NCBI RefSeq assembly: GCF_025685425.1
Contig: NZ_JAGTAS010000029.1
Coordinates: 1-64,000, forward strand
DNA: 64,000 bases
Direction of reading: 5' to 3'
From: Terriglobus albidus
Lineage (GTDB): Bacteria > Acidobacteriota > Terriglobia > Terriglobales > Acidobacteriaceae
The notes beneath the pieces are model-generated. The model saw only the letters and a list, made by a program, of their open reading frames with translations. It ran no database searches and had not been told where the DNA came from. A program made the position numbers and the translations under genes. The stretch's first letter is position 1; each line of letters begins with the position of its first letter. Positions 40,634 to 49,753 of the stretch are shown here, piece by piece.

Positions 40634-40745
40634 GTGGGATTGAATGATGGAATAAGTGAAGGATTAAATAATGAGGGCCGCGCTTTCGTTTCTCTGCCAG
40701 GCCGGTTTTCGATGGCCCATGCACTGGGTGCTCCATCCCTTGCAC

Positions 40746-40992
40746 GGTACCTCAGCGGCTGAAGCCGCTTACTGTTCCGCCTCCACTGAGACACGGCTGA
40801 AAGCCGTGTCCTTAAGCAAAACATCCGCACCTGCCGGTGCGGACCGGCTTACGCAGCCGTGATTTGCGGCTCCCTTGCGGATGGAGCAGGCATTAACAAA
40901 GCACCAAAGGCGCTATGTTTTGCTTAAGGGCATGGCTTCAGCCATGCCGAACCAAGGTCCTGAAACGAGCGGCTTCAGCCGCTGAGGTACCG
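40746..40992. repeat. Inverted pair of R1 elements
   Basis: Two R1 copies face each other: GGTACCTCAGCGGCTGAAGC ... TCCTTAAGCAAAACATC and GTTTTGCTTAAGGGCATGGC ... GCGGCTTCAGCCGCTGAGG. The element lies between the EAL gene and the sigma-factor gene. Confidence 0.85.
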
Positions 40993-41131
40993 TTTACGTC
41001 TCAAAACTCGCGTGAATTTGATAATCGTTATCAACGATCAAGCCGCGTCTCGTCCGGTGATCGCCCGTGGCGTCCTTCCTCTCTGCTTACGTTTCCTGCA
41101 TACCACGGTCTATTGGAGTGAGATTGATTTC

Positions 41132-41147
41132 CTGACTCCGGAGTCAG
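41132..41147. promoter_or_regulatory. Palindrome upstream of the ECF sigma gene
   Basis: CTGACTCCGGAGTCAG is a perfect 16-bp palindrome 7 bases before an in-frame ATG (41154) and 103 bases before the preferred start. Operator or stem function is unproven. Confidence 0.4.
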
Positions 41148-41249
41148 AGATAGATGCGAACAGAAGTTTTAGGTGCAAACGTCGTTTCTCCGTTGGGAAG
41201 CGGTATGGGAGCCAGCATTGGGCTCCGCCGGGTAGAATCATCCGCAGCC

Positions 41250-41912
41250 ATGGCAAAAGCGGCTGCAACCCGGGCGGCACGGAACAGCGGTCGGCTGACA
41301 CAGGCCCAGATGGATGCCCGTGCGCAGCAACGCGCTGAGGACGACGACCTGATCCGGGCGGCGCAGAAGGGTGACCGCGCCAGCTTCGATCAGCTTGTAC
41401 GCCGGTACGACCAGGCGGTGTTGCGGCTGGCGCTGCACATGCTTGGGAACGAGCAGGATGCGCAGGATGTGCATCAGGAGGCGTTTTTGAAGGCCTACCG
41501 CCACATCCACAACTTCCGCTTCGATAGTTCGTTCTACACCTGGCTGTACCGCATCGCGACGAATCTCTGCCTGGACGCTTTGCGCCGGCGGAAGAGCCGC
41601 CGGGAAGATCCGGCGACGGTGCTGGATGCCGCCGGGGAGGAGATGGACCTGATGGCCAATGTCTCCGACGAACGCGCGATGGCGAATCCCGAGCGGGAGT
41701 TGGAGCGTAAGGATATGGGCGAGCGGATTATGGCTGCGCTGACCAAGCTGACGCCCCGCGAGCGCATGGTCTTTGAGCTGAAGCATTACCAGGGTTTGAA
41801 GCTCCGGACGATTGGAGAGATGTTGAACACCACGGAAGAGACGGCAAAGAATACGCTCTTCCGTGCTACTCGAAAGCTTCGGGCCAATCTGGCCGGGCTT
41901 CGGGCTAGTTAG
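41250..41912 (+). CDS. ECF-type RNA polymerase sigma factor
   Basis: The 220-residue sigma-70-family protein has region 2 (FDQLVRRYDQAVLRLALHML, EQDAQDVHQEAFLKAYRH, TWLYRIATNLCLDALRRR) and region 4 (KLTPRERMVFELKHYQGLKL, IGEMLNTTEETAKNTLFRAT). It lacks regions 1 and 3, as in ECF sigma factors. A TAGAAT precedes ATG 41250 closely (leaderless type); an in-frame start at 41154 would add 32 residues. The anti-sigma gene follows after 110 bases and probably controls it. Confidence 0.85.
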   Translation: MAKAAATRAARNSGRLTQAQMDARAQQRAEDDDLIRAAQKGDRASFDQLVRRYDQAVLRLALHMLGNEQDAQDVHQEAFLKAYRHIHNFRFDSSFYTWLYRIATNLCLDALRRRKSRREDPATVLDAAGEEMDLMANVSDERAMANPERELERKDMGERIMAALTKLTPRERMVFELKHYQGLKLRTIGEMLNTTEETAKNTLFRATRKLRANLAGLRAS

Positions 41913-42022
41913 AACGGGAAGTTTGCGGTACCCAAGCGGACGCACGGCTGAGCCATTGAGACGATCCGCAGAAAAGTAGTTGAGCAGTAAAGATTTTTTG
42001 AGGCTGGTAGAGGTAGAACGCA

Positions 42023-42994
42023 ATGAAGTGCGAATCGGTACAACTCGAGGTCGTGCTGCTGGCATACGGCGAGCTGGCAGACGATCGAATCCCGGAACTG
42101 GATGAGCATCTCGCAGGCTGTGAGGCTTGCCGGCAGGAGCTTGAGTCGTTGACGGCGATGCAGGATACGCTGGCCGGCTTTGAGCTTGCTGAGCCCTCGC
42201 CTAACTTGCTGGCACAGGCACGTGTAAAGCTGGATGAGGCCCTGGACGCTGAACCCGCCCCGGGCCTTCTGGCGCGTCTGCGCATTCTGGTGATGGGCAG
42301 CCTGCATCATGTAAAGGCGGCTCCGGCGCTGGCGGCCTTGTTGGTAGGCGTAGGATTTCTCGGCGGCTCGGCCATCAGCCGCTATCAGGCCGCGAACGCT
42401 CCCAAGGCCACCCCGCCGGTATTGATGCAGCACTCGGCCGACTCCACGATCGCCAATATCAGCTCCATTGTGCAGACGCCCGACTCCAAGCTGGTGCAGG
42501 TCAACTACAACCGCGTGGTGCCGGAGACGGCTCAGGGTACGCTGGACGATCCGCAGATCAAACAGTTGCTTCTGATGGGCGCCAAGAACGGCATCAGCAA
42601 CGATGTCCGCGACTCCTCGGTAGCGTTGCTGGCCGAGGGATGCAAGGCCGGGCACATCTGCGACGAAGATGACCAGACCAAGCGTGGATCGTCTGTCCGC
42701 GATACCCTGCTGGTCAGCCTGCGCTATGACCAGGACAGCAAGGTCCGCCTGAACGCCCTGCACGGGCTGCAGCGTTACCTGGTTACCGACCAGCGGGTCC
42801 GCGATGCGGTGCTGGAGTCGATCATGAACGACCACGACCCGGACGTCCGCATGCAGGCCATCAATATGCTGGAGCCGGTGCAGGCGGATTCTTCCGTGCG
42901 ACAGGTCTTGCATACGGTATCCACTACGGACGACAATCCGTATATTCGGAACGCATCGATGAACGCTCTTGAGAGTGTCAGCCAGATCCAGTAA
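42023..42994 (+). CDS. Membrane anti-sigma factor with zinc finger and HEAT repeats
   Basis: The 323-residue protein starts with a ZAS-type zinc finger: C3 and H29, C33, C36 (LDEHLAGCEACRQEL). A hydrophobic segment at about residues 98-116 (PALAALLVGVGFLGGSAI) places the rest outside the inner membrane. Residues 190-320 form HEAT-like repeats (DTLLVSLRYDQDSKVRLNAL, DVRMQAINMLEP). The layout is that of a sensor that holds the sigma factor until an envelope signal arrives; which signal is unknown. It sits between the sigma and the PDZ genes. Confidence 0.85.
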   Translation: MKCESVQLEVVLLAYGELADDRIPELDEHLAGCEACRQELESLTAMQDTLAGFELAEPSPNLLAQARVKLDEALDAEPAPGLLARLRILVMGSLHHVKAAPALAALLVGVGFLGGSAISRYQAANAPKATPPVLMQHSADSTIANISSIVQTPDSKLVQVNYNRVVPETAQGTLDDPQIKQLLLMGAKNGISNDVRDSSVALLAEGCKAGHICDEDDQTKRGSSVRDTLLVSLRYDQDSKVRLNALHGLQRYLVTDQRVRDAVLESIMNDHDPDVRMQAINMLEPVQADSSVRQVLHTVSTTDDNPYIRNASMNALESVSQIQ

Positions 42995-43059
42995 TCACCT
43001 TGATGACGAGCACGCTGGCCGTCTCGTCGAACTGGTGTGAGGAAGAAGTTTGTACTGCC

Positions 43060-43992
43060 ATGAAGTACTCGCCGGCGCATAGAATCTCTCGCCTGACGCT
43101 CGTTGCCGTTGCTCTGGCAACCGGCCTCTGCACAGCCACAACCCATGCGCAAGAGTGGGAGCAGCAGCCCACCTGGAGGATTGTTCTGATCTCCGGCAGC
43201 CGCTCCGCGCAGGGCTATCTCGGTGTGGACTTTCACGATCTCTCGCAGGACCAGGTCGCATCGCTGAAGCTGAGGGACACGCGCGGCGTCGAGGTGGTGA
43301 TGATCGACCACGACGGTCCGGCCTGTAAGGCAGGCCTGCGGGAACATGATGTGATTCTGCAGATGGACGGTCAGGCAATCGACAGCGAAGACCAGCTGCG
43401 CCGCATCCTGCATGAGTCGTCACCGGGGCGCAGAATCTCCCTTCTGGTGAGCCGTGATGGGCAGCAGCAGACCTACCAGGTAACGCTGGCGAATCGCAGC
43501 GAGATTGAGCGCAAGGCCTGGAGCCAGCACTTCGTGGTTCCGGACCCTGCGATCGATTCCGCCGCCTCCTCGCGCCGGGAGGAGAGCTCTATCGCTCGTC
43601 TCGGGGACAAGCTGCTTCCCAGCCCCTCGGTCATCTTTGGCCTGCCCCGGATCGGCGTTACGCTTGATCCCATGGAACCGCAGCTTGCCGAGTTCTTCGG
43701 GTCCCCGAACGGCAAGGGCCTATTGGTGCGTACCGTAGAGCCGAACAGCGCTGCCGACCGCGCCGGCATGAAGGCGGGCGACGTAGTGCTGAAGGTCAAC
43801 GGCGTTGCCGTGGCCACACGCAACGACTGGCTGCGGGCGCTGCACGATGGCAAGTCCAAGCCGGTTACAGTAACCATCCTGCGCGAGAAGCGGGAACAGA
43901 ACCTGACTGTCCATCTCGAGGATAAGAAGAAGGGCGAGATAGACGACGATCAGGATCGCCGCCACGCCATGTTGTTTCAGTTTGTGTTGTAG
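43060..43992 (+). CDS. Exported tandem PDZ-domain protein
   Basis: The 310-residue protein has a signal peptide (LTLVAVALATGLCTATTHA, cut before QEW). Two PDZ domains follow: YLGVDFHDLSQDQV to GRRISLLVSRDG, and LPRIGVTLDPMEPQL to DVVLKVNGVAVATRNDW. No protease domain is attached, unlike DegP/HtrA. It is a likely periplasmic binding factor for unfolded C-termini, possibly linked to release of the neighbouring anti-sigma factor. An upstream Met (43000) would add 20 residues before the signal peptide and is less likely. It lies 65 bases after the anti-sigma gene. Confidence 0.8.
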   Translation: MKYSPAHRISRLTLVAVALATGLCTATTHAQEWEQQPTWRIVLISGSRSAQGYLGVDFHDLSQDQVASLKLRDTRGVEVVMIDHDGPACKAGLREHDVILQMDGQAIDSEDQLRRILHESSPGRRISLLVSRDGQQQTYQVTLANRSEIERKAWSQHFVVPDPAIDSAASSRREESSIARLGDKLLPSPSVIFGLPRIGVTLDPMEPQLAEFFGSPNGKGLLVRTVEPNSAADRAGMKAGDVVLKVNGVAVATRNDWLRALHDGKSKPVTVTILREKREQNLTVHLEDKKKGEIDDDQDRRHAMLFQFVL

Positions 43993-44022
43993 AGAATTCT
44001 TCCAACACAGTCAGATGTTCAT

Positions 44023-44275
44023 GGTGGGAGCAGCGGGCTTCAGCCCTGGGCTGTTTTTCTTCTTCATAAGAAAGGCCCAGGGCTAAAAGCCCAATTAATT
44101 TGATGCTGATTGACCGTGGCCTAAAGGCTGCCTAAAGGCCACGGCTCCCACCGTATTCGAGCTTCGCTCGAACGTCCCATGTCCCGGGTGGGACATGGGG
44201 TGCATGGGTTGTCTCGAGCCCATCGGTACTAGTCCGAATCCCACCCATCGTTTCACGATGGATCGGGCACGCAGT
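44023..44275. repeat. R3 block and two R2 units
   Basis: An R3 copy (to about 44152) is followed by a TTCGAGCTTCGCTCGAA hairpin, an R2 unit with a perfect CCCATGTCCC/GGGACATGGG stem, and another R2 unit with CCCACCCATCG arms. This fills the spacer between the PDZ gene and the cytochrome gene. Confidence 0.8.
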
Positions 44276-44324
44276 TCTGTGGCGGTCCAACCTAGCAACC
44301 AGGAACTAGCAACCAGCAACTGTC

Positions 44325-45767
44325 TTACAACACTGACATAAAGTTCACCAGGTCCTGCTTCTCCTGCTCGGTGAAGTGGGCGTTGAATCGTTTGTTGTAG
44401 AAGTCGACTACCTCTTGCAGGTTCTTCGCTGTACCCGCAGTGAAGTACGGCGCCCGTGCGGGCAGGCCGCGAAGCTGCTGCATGACGAAGGAGCCGACAT
44501 CGGCGCACTTGCCGGTGACCAGGGCGCGGCCTGGGTCGTTGGTATAGATCACGCGTCCGAGATACGGGTGCGGCGTCGCATCGGCGGTGCAGGTGATCTT
44601 GAAGAGCGGCAGTTCGGGCCGGTCTCCGATCCATGCCTTGATGCTGGTGCCGATGTCGGCCCATGCTCCTTGATTGCTGACTCCGGTAAAGCGCTCGCTG
44701 TGGCAGGTGGCGCAGGTGCCGTCCATCGCCTTGTGCCCGCTTACGTGTTCCAGATTGGCGGTTTCACCGATGTGGAAGGTGCGCGTGGAGAAGGTGCGGC
44801 TGCCGCGAAGGACTGATTCGCGGAAGAGATCGCGCGGGGCAGTGCTCGCGGGGTGCCGGTAGGGCCAGTCGTCGATGGCAAGAAAGCGGGCGAGGTTGCG
44901 GTCGACGACGGCGTGCAGATCATCCGGATGGGTGCGGCTCATCGTCCACGGCCCGAGGACATCGGCTGAGCCGACCTCGGTGAGGTCGCCTCCGGTCTCG
45001 TCACGGCTTTGGGCAACAAAGAGCTGCTCTTCAAATTCGACGATCTGGCGCAGGTCCTCTCGGGAGAGGTTGCCGCTGCCCTGTTCGTGCATGCGGACAG
45101 CATCAATGGCCTGCTGCTCCAGTGTGGTGGCGCGGCTGTCGGCGGTGAAGGCTCCGGCGGTCAGGAAGCGGAAGTTGCCCACGATGCGAGGGCGGCGATA
45201 AACAGAGATCGTTGGCTTCGCGGAGTGAAGGCCATAGACCGGATCGGTGTTGCACCCGGTGGGGTCGCGCAACACTTCGATGGTGAACTCCGGCTTTACG
45301 CCTGCGGCGGGCCAGGGTTCATAGATACGGAAGAGACCATGCTCCAACAGCAGTGAGTGCGAGCTCTTTTCTTTTTGCGGCAAACTTGGGCAATTGGATC
45401 CGTCGACCGCGGCGAAGACAGCGTCCGATCCGTGGGTCTGCTGCCAGCGCTCGTTTAGCCGTTCCAGGTTGACGCTCATCGCGGCCGAGGGCTGGTGGCA
45501 GGTGATGCAGGCGCGGTCATTGTTCCCCAGTTTGGAGAAGAAGGCATGGTCGCGAGTGCCCATATTGCCGCCGGTGTTGTAGACAAGGATATCGCCGGTG
45601 GAATCGCGAAACAGGGCCGCCAGCGGCATCTTTTCGCCGGTATTGGACTCCCACCAGATGGGCGAGCCGCCATATCCCTGGGCCAGCAGGGCAACGACAG
45701 GAACAGCCACGGCCGCCGCGGCCAGAAGGGCGCGGTTGCGGATCCGACGAACGAAGGTCTTCTTCAT
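44325..45767 (-). CDS. Exported di-heme cytochrome c (MauG/cytochrome peroxidase-like)
   Basis: The 480-residue protein starts MKKTFVRRIRNR with a signal segment (ALLAAAAVAVPVVALLA) and has two c-type heme sites, CITCH (87-91) and CATCH (352-356). Its length and two-domain layout fit the MauG/cytochrome c peroxidase group; periplasmic. GAGGAA lies before ATG 45767, so an upstream Met is rejected. The gene is divergent from the radical SAM gene, 145 bases apart. Confidence 0.8.
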   Translation of the reverse strand: MKKTFVRRIRNRALLAAAAVAVPVVALLAQGYGGSPIWWESNTGEKMPLAALFRDSTGDILVYNTGGNMGTRDHAFFSKLGNNDRACITCHQPSAAMSVNLERLNERWQQTHGSDAVFAAVDGSNCPSLPQKEKSSHSLLLEHGLFRIYEPWPAAGVKPEFTIEVLRDPTGCNTDPVYGLHSAKPTISVYRRPRIVGNFRFLTAGAFTADSRATTLEQQAIDAVRMHEQGSGNLSREDLRQIVEFEEQLFVAQSRDETGGDLTEVGSADVLGPWTMSRTHPDDLHAVVDRNLARFLAIDDWPYRHPASTAPRDLFRESVLRGSRTFSTRTFHIGETANLEHVSGHKAMDGTCATCHSERFTGVSNQGAWADIGTSIKAWIGDRPELPLFKITCTADATPHPYLGRVIYTNDPGRALVTGKCADVGSFVMQQLRGLPARAPYFTAGTAKNLQEVVDFYNKRFNAHFTEQEKQDLVNFMSVL

Positions 45768-45912
45768 AAAGCGATTCCTCACTGAGGGAGAGATCGGCAC
45801 AGATGACCCGGTACAGATTGTGAATGGGTGGTTTCAGTATGCCATCGGATTTGCATCGGATGTACCCAAAAGGGGTTCCGAAGAGGGCAAAGGGTAAAAT
45901 AAAGCAGTCACC

Positions 45913-46962
45913 ATGACGCAGTCCGCTATCCAGAAGACTCCGCGGCCCATGCCGCTTCGCCGCCGCGTAAGGGGCGCTGTGCGCCGCATGCGCGAATTGG
46001 GCTCTATTGCCCATGCTCTGCTCTCCACCGGGCATCCATATATGGCGCAGATTGTGCCGATGCGCCGCTGCAACCTGGCCTGCGCCTACTGCAACGAGTA
46101 CGACGATCACTCGAAGCCGGTGCCGCTGGATGAGATGCTTCGCCGTATCGACGATCTTGGCCGCCTGGGCACCTCGGTGATTACGATCTCCGGTGGTGAG
46201 CCGTTGCTGCATCCGGAGCTGGACCAGATCATTGCGCGTATCCGCAGGACCGGCGCCATCGCCGGCATGATCACCAATGGTTATCTGCTGAACGCCGAGC
46301 GGATCCAGCGTCTGAACAAGGCGGGTCTGGATCACATGCAGATCTCGATCGACAATGTCATGCCCGACGAGGTCTCCAAGAAGTCGCTTAAGGTGCTGGA
46401 CCAGCGCCTGGTATGGCTTGCCGAGCATGCTGACTTCCACGTGAACATCAACTCCGTGGTCGGCGGCGGTATCCAGAATCCGCAGGATGCTTACACCATC
46501 TCGCAGCGTGCCCTGGGACTGGGTTTCAGCTCGACCATCGGCATCATCCACGACGGTGACGGACAGTTGAAGCCGCTGGGCGGCGAAGAGCGCAAGGTGT
46601 GGGATGCGGTTCGAAAGCTGACGCGCCGCAGCTACTCGCGCTTCAATCACTTCCAGGAAGCGATTGCGAACGGTAAGACCAACGACTGGCGCTGCCGCGC
46701 CGGCGGACGCTATCTCTACGTCTGCGAGAACGGCCTGGTGCATTACTGCAGCCAGCAGCGCGGCTTCCCCGCGACGCCGCTATCGCAGTACACCACAGCG
46801 GATGTAAAGCGCGAGTTCCTGACGGAGAAGACCTGCAGCCCGAGCTGCACGATCAGTTGTGTGCACCAGGTCAGCTATATCGACCATTGGCGCGCACCGC
46901 AGACCAGCCAGACCAGTCCCGGTGCTTCGGCAGGTCATGGTGAGTTGGTGCAGATCCAGTAA
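45913..46962 (+). CDS. Radical SAM protein with SPASM-like C-terminal cysteines
   Basis: The 349-residue protein has the radical-SAM motif C53-x3-C57-x2-C60 (RRCNLACAYC), a GGEP strand (ISGGEPLLHP) and a C-terminal Cys cluster (CRAGGRYLYVC, HYCSQQ, TCSPSCTISC), as in SPASM/Twitch proteins that bind extra iron-sulfur clusters. Such enzymes often modify peptides or cofactors. No substrate peptide gene is adjacent. It ends at a strong terminator. Confidence 0.85.
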   Translation: MTQSAIQKTPRPMPLRRRVRGAVRRMRELGSIAHALLSTGHPYMAQIVPMRRCNLACAYCNEYDDHSKPVPLDEMLRRIDDLGRLGTSVITISGGEPLLHPELDQIIARIRRTGAIAGMITNGYLLNAERIQRLNKAGLDHMQISIDNVMPDEVSKKSLKVLDQRLVWLAEHADFHVNINSVVGGGIQNPQDAYTISQRALGLGFSSTIGIIHDGDGQLKPLGGEERKVWDAVRKLTRRSYSRFNHFQEAIANGKTNDWRCRAGGRYLYVCENGLVHYCSQQRGFPATPLSQYTTADVKREFLTEKTCSPSCTISCVHQVSYIDHWRAPQTSQTSPGASAGHGELVQIQ

Positions 46963-46980
46963 CGGCTTTAGTGGTATCGC

Positions 46981-47015
46981 GAAGAACGCTCCCTTCAGGG
47001 AGCGTTCTTCTTTTT
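46981..47015 (+). terminator. Terminator of the radical SAM gene
   Basis: GAAGAACGCTCCC and GGGAGCGTTCTTC pair over 13 bp around TTCA, followed by TTTTT. Confidence 0.95.
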
Positions 47016-47070
47016 GCTCCTTGGTGTGAGAAGGCTTCCCTTCGTAGGACATGCTGCATCCAACGCGGTT

Positions 47071-47220
47071 ATGATCCGTAAACTCAAATCCGGCGAATTC
47101 CGTATCTACAGCCGCCACGCCGATAAGAAGACGGGCAAGCGTAAAAATCTGGGTACGTTCTCAAGTCGCGAGGCGGCGGAGAAGCACGAGCGAGCGATCC
47201 AGTTTTTTAAGCATCACTAG
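47071..47220 (+). CDS. Small basic conserved-looking protein
   Basis: A 49-residue frame (MIRKLKSGEFRIYSRHADKK, ending RAIQFFKHH) follows the terminator. It is Lys/Arg-rich, with a beta-beta-alpha layout like small DNA-binding arms of integrases, and is similar in style to short conserved proteins in other genomes. Longer upstream starts are unlikely. Function unknown. Confidence 0.55.
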   Translation: MIRKLKSGEFRIYSRHADKKTGKRKNLGTFSSREAAEKHERAIQFFKHH

Positions 47221-47333
47221 GTGAGGCGGAATTCCTAAGTTTGTCATCCTGAGCGTTTCGGGGTCCCCAGCGAACTTGTTCGCGGGGGTGATTAGCGAAG
47301 GACCGGCTGTTCTCTTCTTTGGCGAAGACAAAG

Positions 47334-47541
47334 CAGATCGAGCACAGCTCGATCTGCTTTGCTTAAGGGGACGGCTTTCAGCCGTCCCGTAATGACATCA
47401 GCAAAGAAGGCGGCTTTTAGCCGCTGAGGGCAGGCTTTTCAGCTCAAGTACCTCAGCGGCTAAAGCCGCGAATCTTTCAAGCACTGTTTTGGCACGGCTG
47501 AAGCCGTGCCCTTAAGCAAGACAATCGCGCCAAGCGCGATA
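47334..47541. repeat. R1 inverted pair
   Basis: GCTTAAGGGGACGGCTTTCA ... GCCGCTGAGGGC meets GTACCTCAGCGGCTAAAGCC ... CCTTAAGCAAG, followed by a ATCGCGC..GCGCGAT hairpin. Bases 47542-47719 hold an R2 unit (47651-47704) and no gene. Confidence 0.85.
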
Positions 47542-47719
47542 CTCGTTTCTTCGCGGGAGACCGCGAAGAAACGATTCCAAGCAGATTTCTCGCCCCAGCC
47601 AGCAAAGCTGGTCAGGGATCCCGAACTCTGCGAAATGACAAAAGAAACTATTCGAGCTGCGCTCGAATATCCCACCCATCGCGTTGCGATGGGGCACCCG
47701 GTGTTTGCGTGAATGGACT

Positions 47720-48367
47720 TTATTGCTTCTCCAGCACGAGGTGTGTCGCCTTTTCGGTGACGACCTTCTCCGTTATCGAGAAGCCGAGCGATGGTAGATC
47801 GATGCCATGGAAGAGCGGTTCGCCTTTGCCGAGGAAGACGGGCGATACCGCAAGATGAATCGAGTCGACGTGTCCGGCCCGTAAGTATTCACGCACGGTG
47901 GAGACGCCTCCGCCGATCTTCACGTCTTTATCCTTTGCAGCGGCCTTGGCGCGTTGCAGCGCCTCGTCAATGCCGCCGGTAACGAAGAAGAATGTTGTGC
48001 CACCTTCCATTACAAGCGGTGGCCGCTCATAGTGTGTCAGCACAAAGGTCGGTGCGTGATATGGCGGGTTCGGTCCCCACCAGCCTTTCCATGAGTCATC
48101 GGGCCACGGACCACGGACAGGGCCGAACATGTTGCGGCCAAGGATGAAGGCTCCGAAGTTATCCATCGCGCGATGGGCGAAGCTGTCGTCCACATCCGTG
48201 GAGCCGCCGCCGTCATCGCTATGCATCGCCTTGAAGGTTCTGGTGTGAAAGAACCACTGAAAGATCTCAAACCCGCCCTTGCCCAATGGATCGTTGAGAC
48301 TCTGTTCCGGCCCTGCACTAAAGCCATCGATGGACACTCCAAAACCCGCGACACGAACCTTCGACAT
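47720..48367 (-). CDS. Dihydrofolate reductase-like (RibD C-terminal) protein
   Basis: The 215-residue protein has the RibD_C fold: VAGFGVSIDGFSAGP at the start, GAFILGRNMFGPVRGPWPDD, VFVLTHYERPPLVMEGGTTF, then IGGGVSTVREYLRAGHVDSI. These proteins use NADPH to reduce small heterocycles; they are common lone genes with unknown substrate. AAGGAGG precedes ATG 48367. It is divergent from the amidohydrolase gene, 111 bases away. Confidence 0.88.
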   Translation of the reverse strand: MSKVRVAGFGVSIDGFSAGPEQSLNDPLGKGGFEIFQWFFHTRTFKAMHSDDGGGSTDVDDSFAHRAMDNFGAFILGRNMFGPVRGPWPDDSWKGWWGPNPPYHAPTFVLTHYERPPLVMEGGTTFFFVTGGIDEALQRAKAAAKDKDVKIGGGVSTVREYLRAGHVDSIHLAVSPVFLGKGEPLFHGIDLPSLGFSITEKVVTEKATHLVLEKQ

Positions 48368-48478
48368 CAGCCCTCCTTGTTCCCGCACCATGCTATCCGA
48401 TGCGACTCTGGAGGCGTGAGATGCAGACATTGCAGGCCTGAGCGGCGCAGGATTATTGTGGCTGTGCCAGGAGGAAGC

Positions 48479-49399
48479 ATGCGTTACAGCCGCCGGGCCT
48501 TTCTTACAAATGCAGTTGCGGCAATCATGGCAGGCGCTGTTCTTCCTGTGATGGCGGAGGACACGCCGCAGACCGTCGGGCCGCAGGCCATCGACTCCCA
48601 CGTGCATGTCTGGGTGAAGGATCCGCGGTTTCCTTTTGCCGAAGGAGCCAATGTTCCTGAGGGCATTGACGCCTCGGTGGAGACACTGCTGCGGCGCATG
48701 GAGGCCAACCAGGTGGCGCGCACAGTGCTGATCCAGGTGATTCATTACAAGTGGGACAACCGCTATCTCGTGGATTGCCTCAGGCGGTTTCCCGGAAAGT
48801 TTGCCGGAGTGTGTCGCGTTAATCCGGAGGCCCGGGATGCCTCGGACCAGTTGATTTACTGGACCTCACAGGGCTGCGACGGTGTGCGATTGAGTCCCGC
48901 CGCCGATGACTCCGGTGATTGGATTCGCAAACCGCAAATGTATGCGTTGTGGGGGCAGTGTCAACGGCTGCACGTACCGATGACTTTGTTGTTGCCGGCT
49001 TCACGCCTGCCGGATGTGCGTCCGTTGATCGACCATCATCAGGACCTCACGGTCGTGATCGACCACATGGCTGACTGTCCCATCGGGGACACAGCTTCGC
49101 TTGCAAAGCTATTGGATCTGGCACGTTATCCGCGTGTTTTCGTTAAGATCACCCATCTGTGGTCGCTCTCGCGGCAGAGCTATCCGTTCCGTGACAGCTA
49201 TGAGATGGTGGCGCGGGTACGCGATGCCTTCGGATCGCAGCGCATTATGGGAGGTACCGACTGGCCTATCAAGACAGAGCTTGCAAGCTACGAGCAACGG
49301 CTGGCGCTCTATCGCGAAGAGATCCCGTTTTTCAATGCAGACGAGCGGAAAGATGTTCTCTATCGCACAGTACAACGCGTCTGGCCATCAAGCCGCTAA
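48479..49399 (+). CDS. Exported amidohydrolase family protein
   Basis: The 306-residue TIM-barrel protein has a twin-arginine style signal (RYSRRAFLTNAVAAIMAGA) and the metal-dependent hydrolase motifs AIDSHVHVW (HxH), VVIDHMADCP and GGTDWPIKT (Asp near the end). This fits the amidohydrolase-2 group with decarboxylase and lactonase members. AGGAGGAA precedes ATG 48479. Substrate unknown. Confidence 0.8.
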   Translation: MRYSRRAFLTNAVAAIMAGAVLPVMAEDTPQTVGPQAIDSHVHVWVKDPRFPFAEGANVPEGIDASVETLLRRMEANQVARTVLIQVIHYKWDNRYLVDCLRRFPGKFAGVCRVNPEARDASDQLIYWTSQGCDGVRLSPAADDSGDWIRKPQMYALWGQCQRLHVPMTLLLPASRLPDVRPLIDHHQDLTVVIDHMADCPIGDTASLAKLLDLARYPRVFVKITHLWSLSRQSYPFRDSYEMVARVRDAFGSQRIMGGTDWPIKTELASYEQRLALYREEIPFFNADERKDVLYRTVQRVWPSSR

Positions 49400-49496
49400 C
49401 TGGGTTTTGCCTGCTCCGGCACGATTTGCGCGCGTCTTTATGTACTTCGTATACTTTCGATCCGAGAATGAGGGTCGATACATTCTCGGGGGCTCC

Positions 49497-49697
49497 ATGA
49501 GGTCACCGGTGTTGAAGACGGGTTACGGCAATCGCATCTTCCTGATGTTTGCTGACCGGCGGCGTAAGTTCGACGAAGAGGCGTTTCCGGCGAAAGAAGG
49601 GGCCGTATGGCCGATCGTGATTGCGGCTCTGTTTGTCTTCGGCGCCGGCGTTATTTTCTTCACCCTTCTCAGCTTTTTCCGACACACGCTCCGATAA
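49497..49697 (+). CDS. Small single-pass membrane protein
   Basis: The 66-residue product has one strong hydrophobic segment (WPIVIAALFVFGAGVIFFTL) and a basic N-terminal part (FADRRRKFDEEAF). No family is recognised. A terminator follows and it lies just after the amidohydrolase. Confidence 0.5.
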   Translation: MRSPVLKTGYGNRIFLMFADRRRKFDEEAFPAKEGAVWPIVIAALFVFGAGVIFFTLLSFFRHTLR

Positions 49698-49707
49698 AAG
49701 CAACGAA

Positions 49708-49736
49708 GAAAGGCCGCCCGGGGCGGCCTTTTCTCT
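49708..49736. terminator. Bidirectional terminator
   Basis: AAGGCCGCC/GGCGGCCTT stem with CCCGG loop is flanked by A and T runs, between the small membrane protein gene and the DsbA-like gene, which converge. Confidence 0.8.
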
Positions 49737-49753
49737 CGATTATTGGGTGAAGA

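Noticed and set aside
45517-46743. 408-codon minus-strand frame over the radical SAM gene
   Set aside because: It overlaps two well-supported genes and has no motif.
47334-47541. R1 hairpins considered as transcription terminators
   Set aside because: No T-runs follow the stems and they often occur in mirrored pairs away from stop codons.
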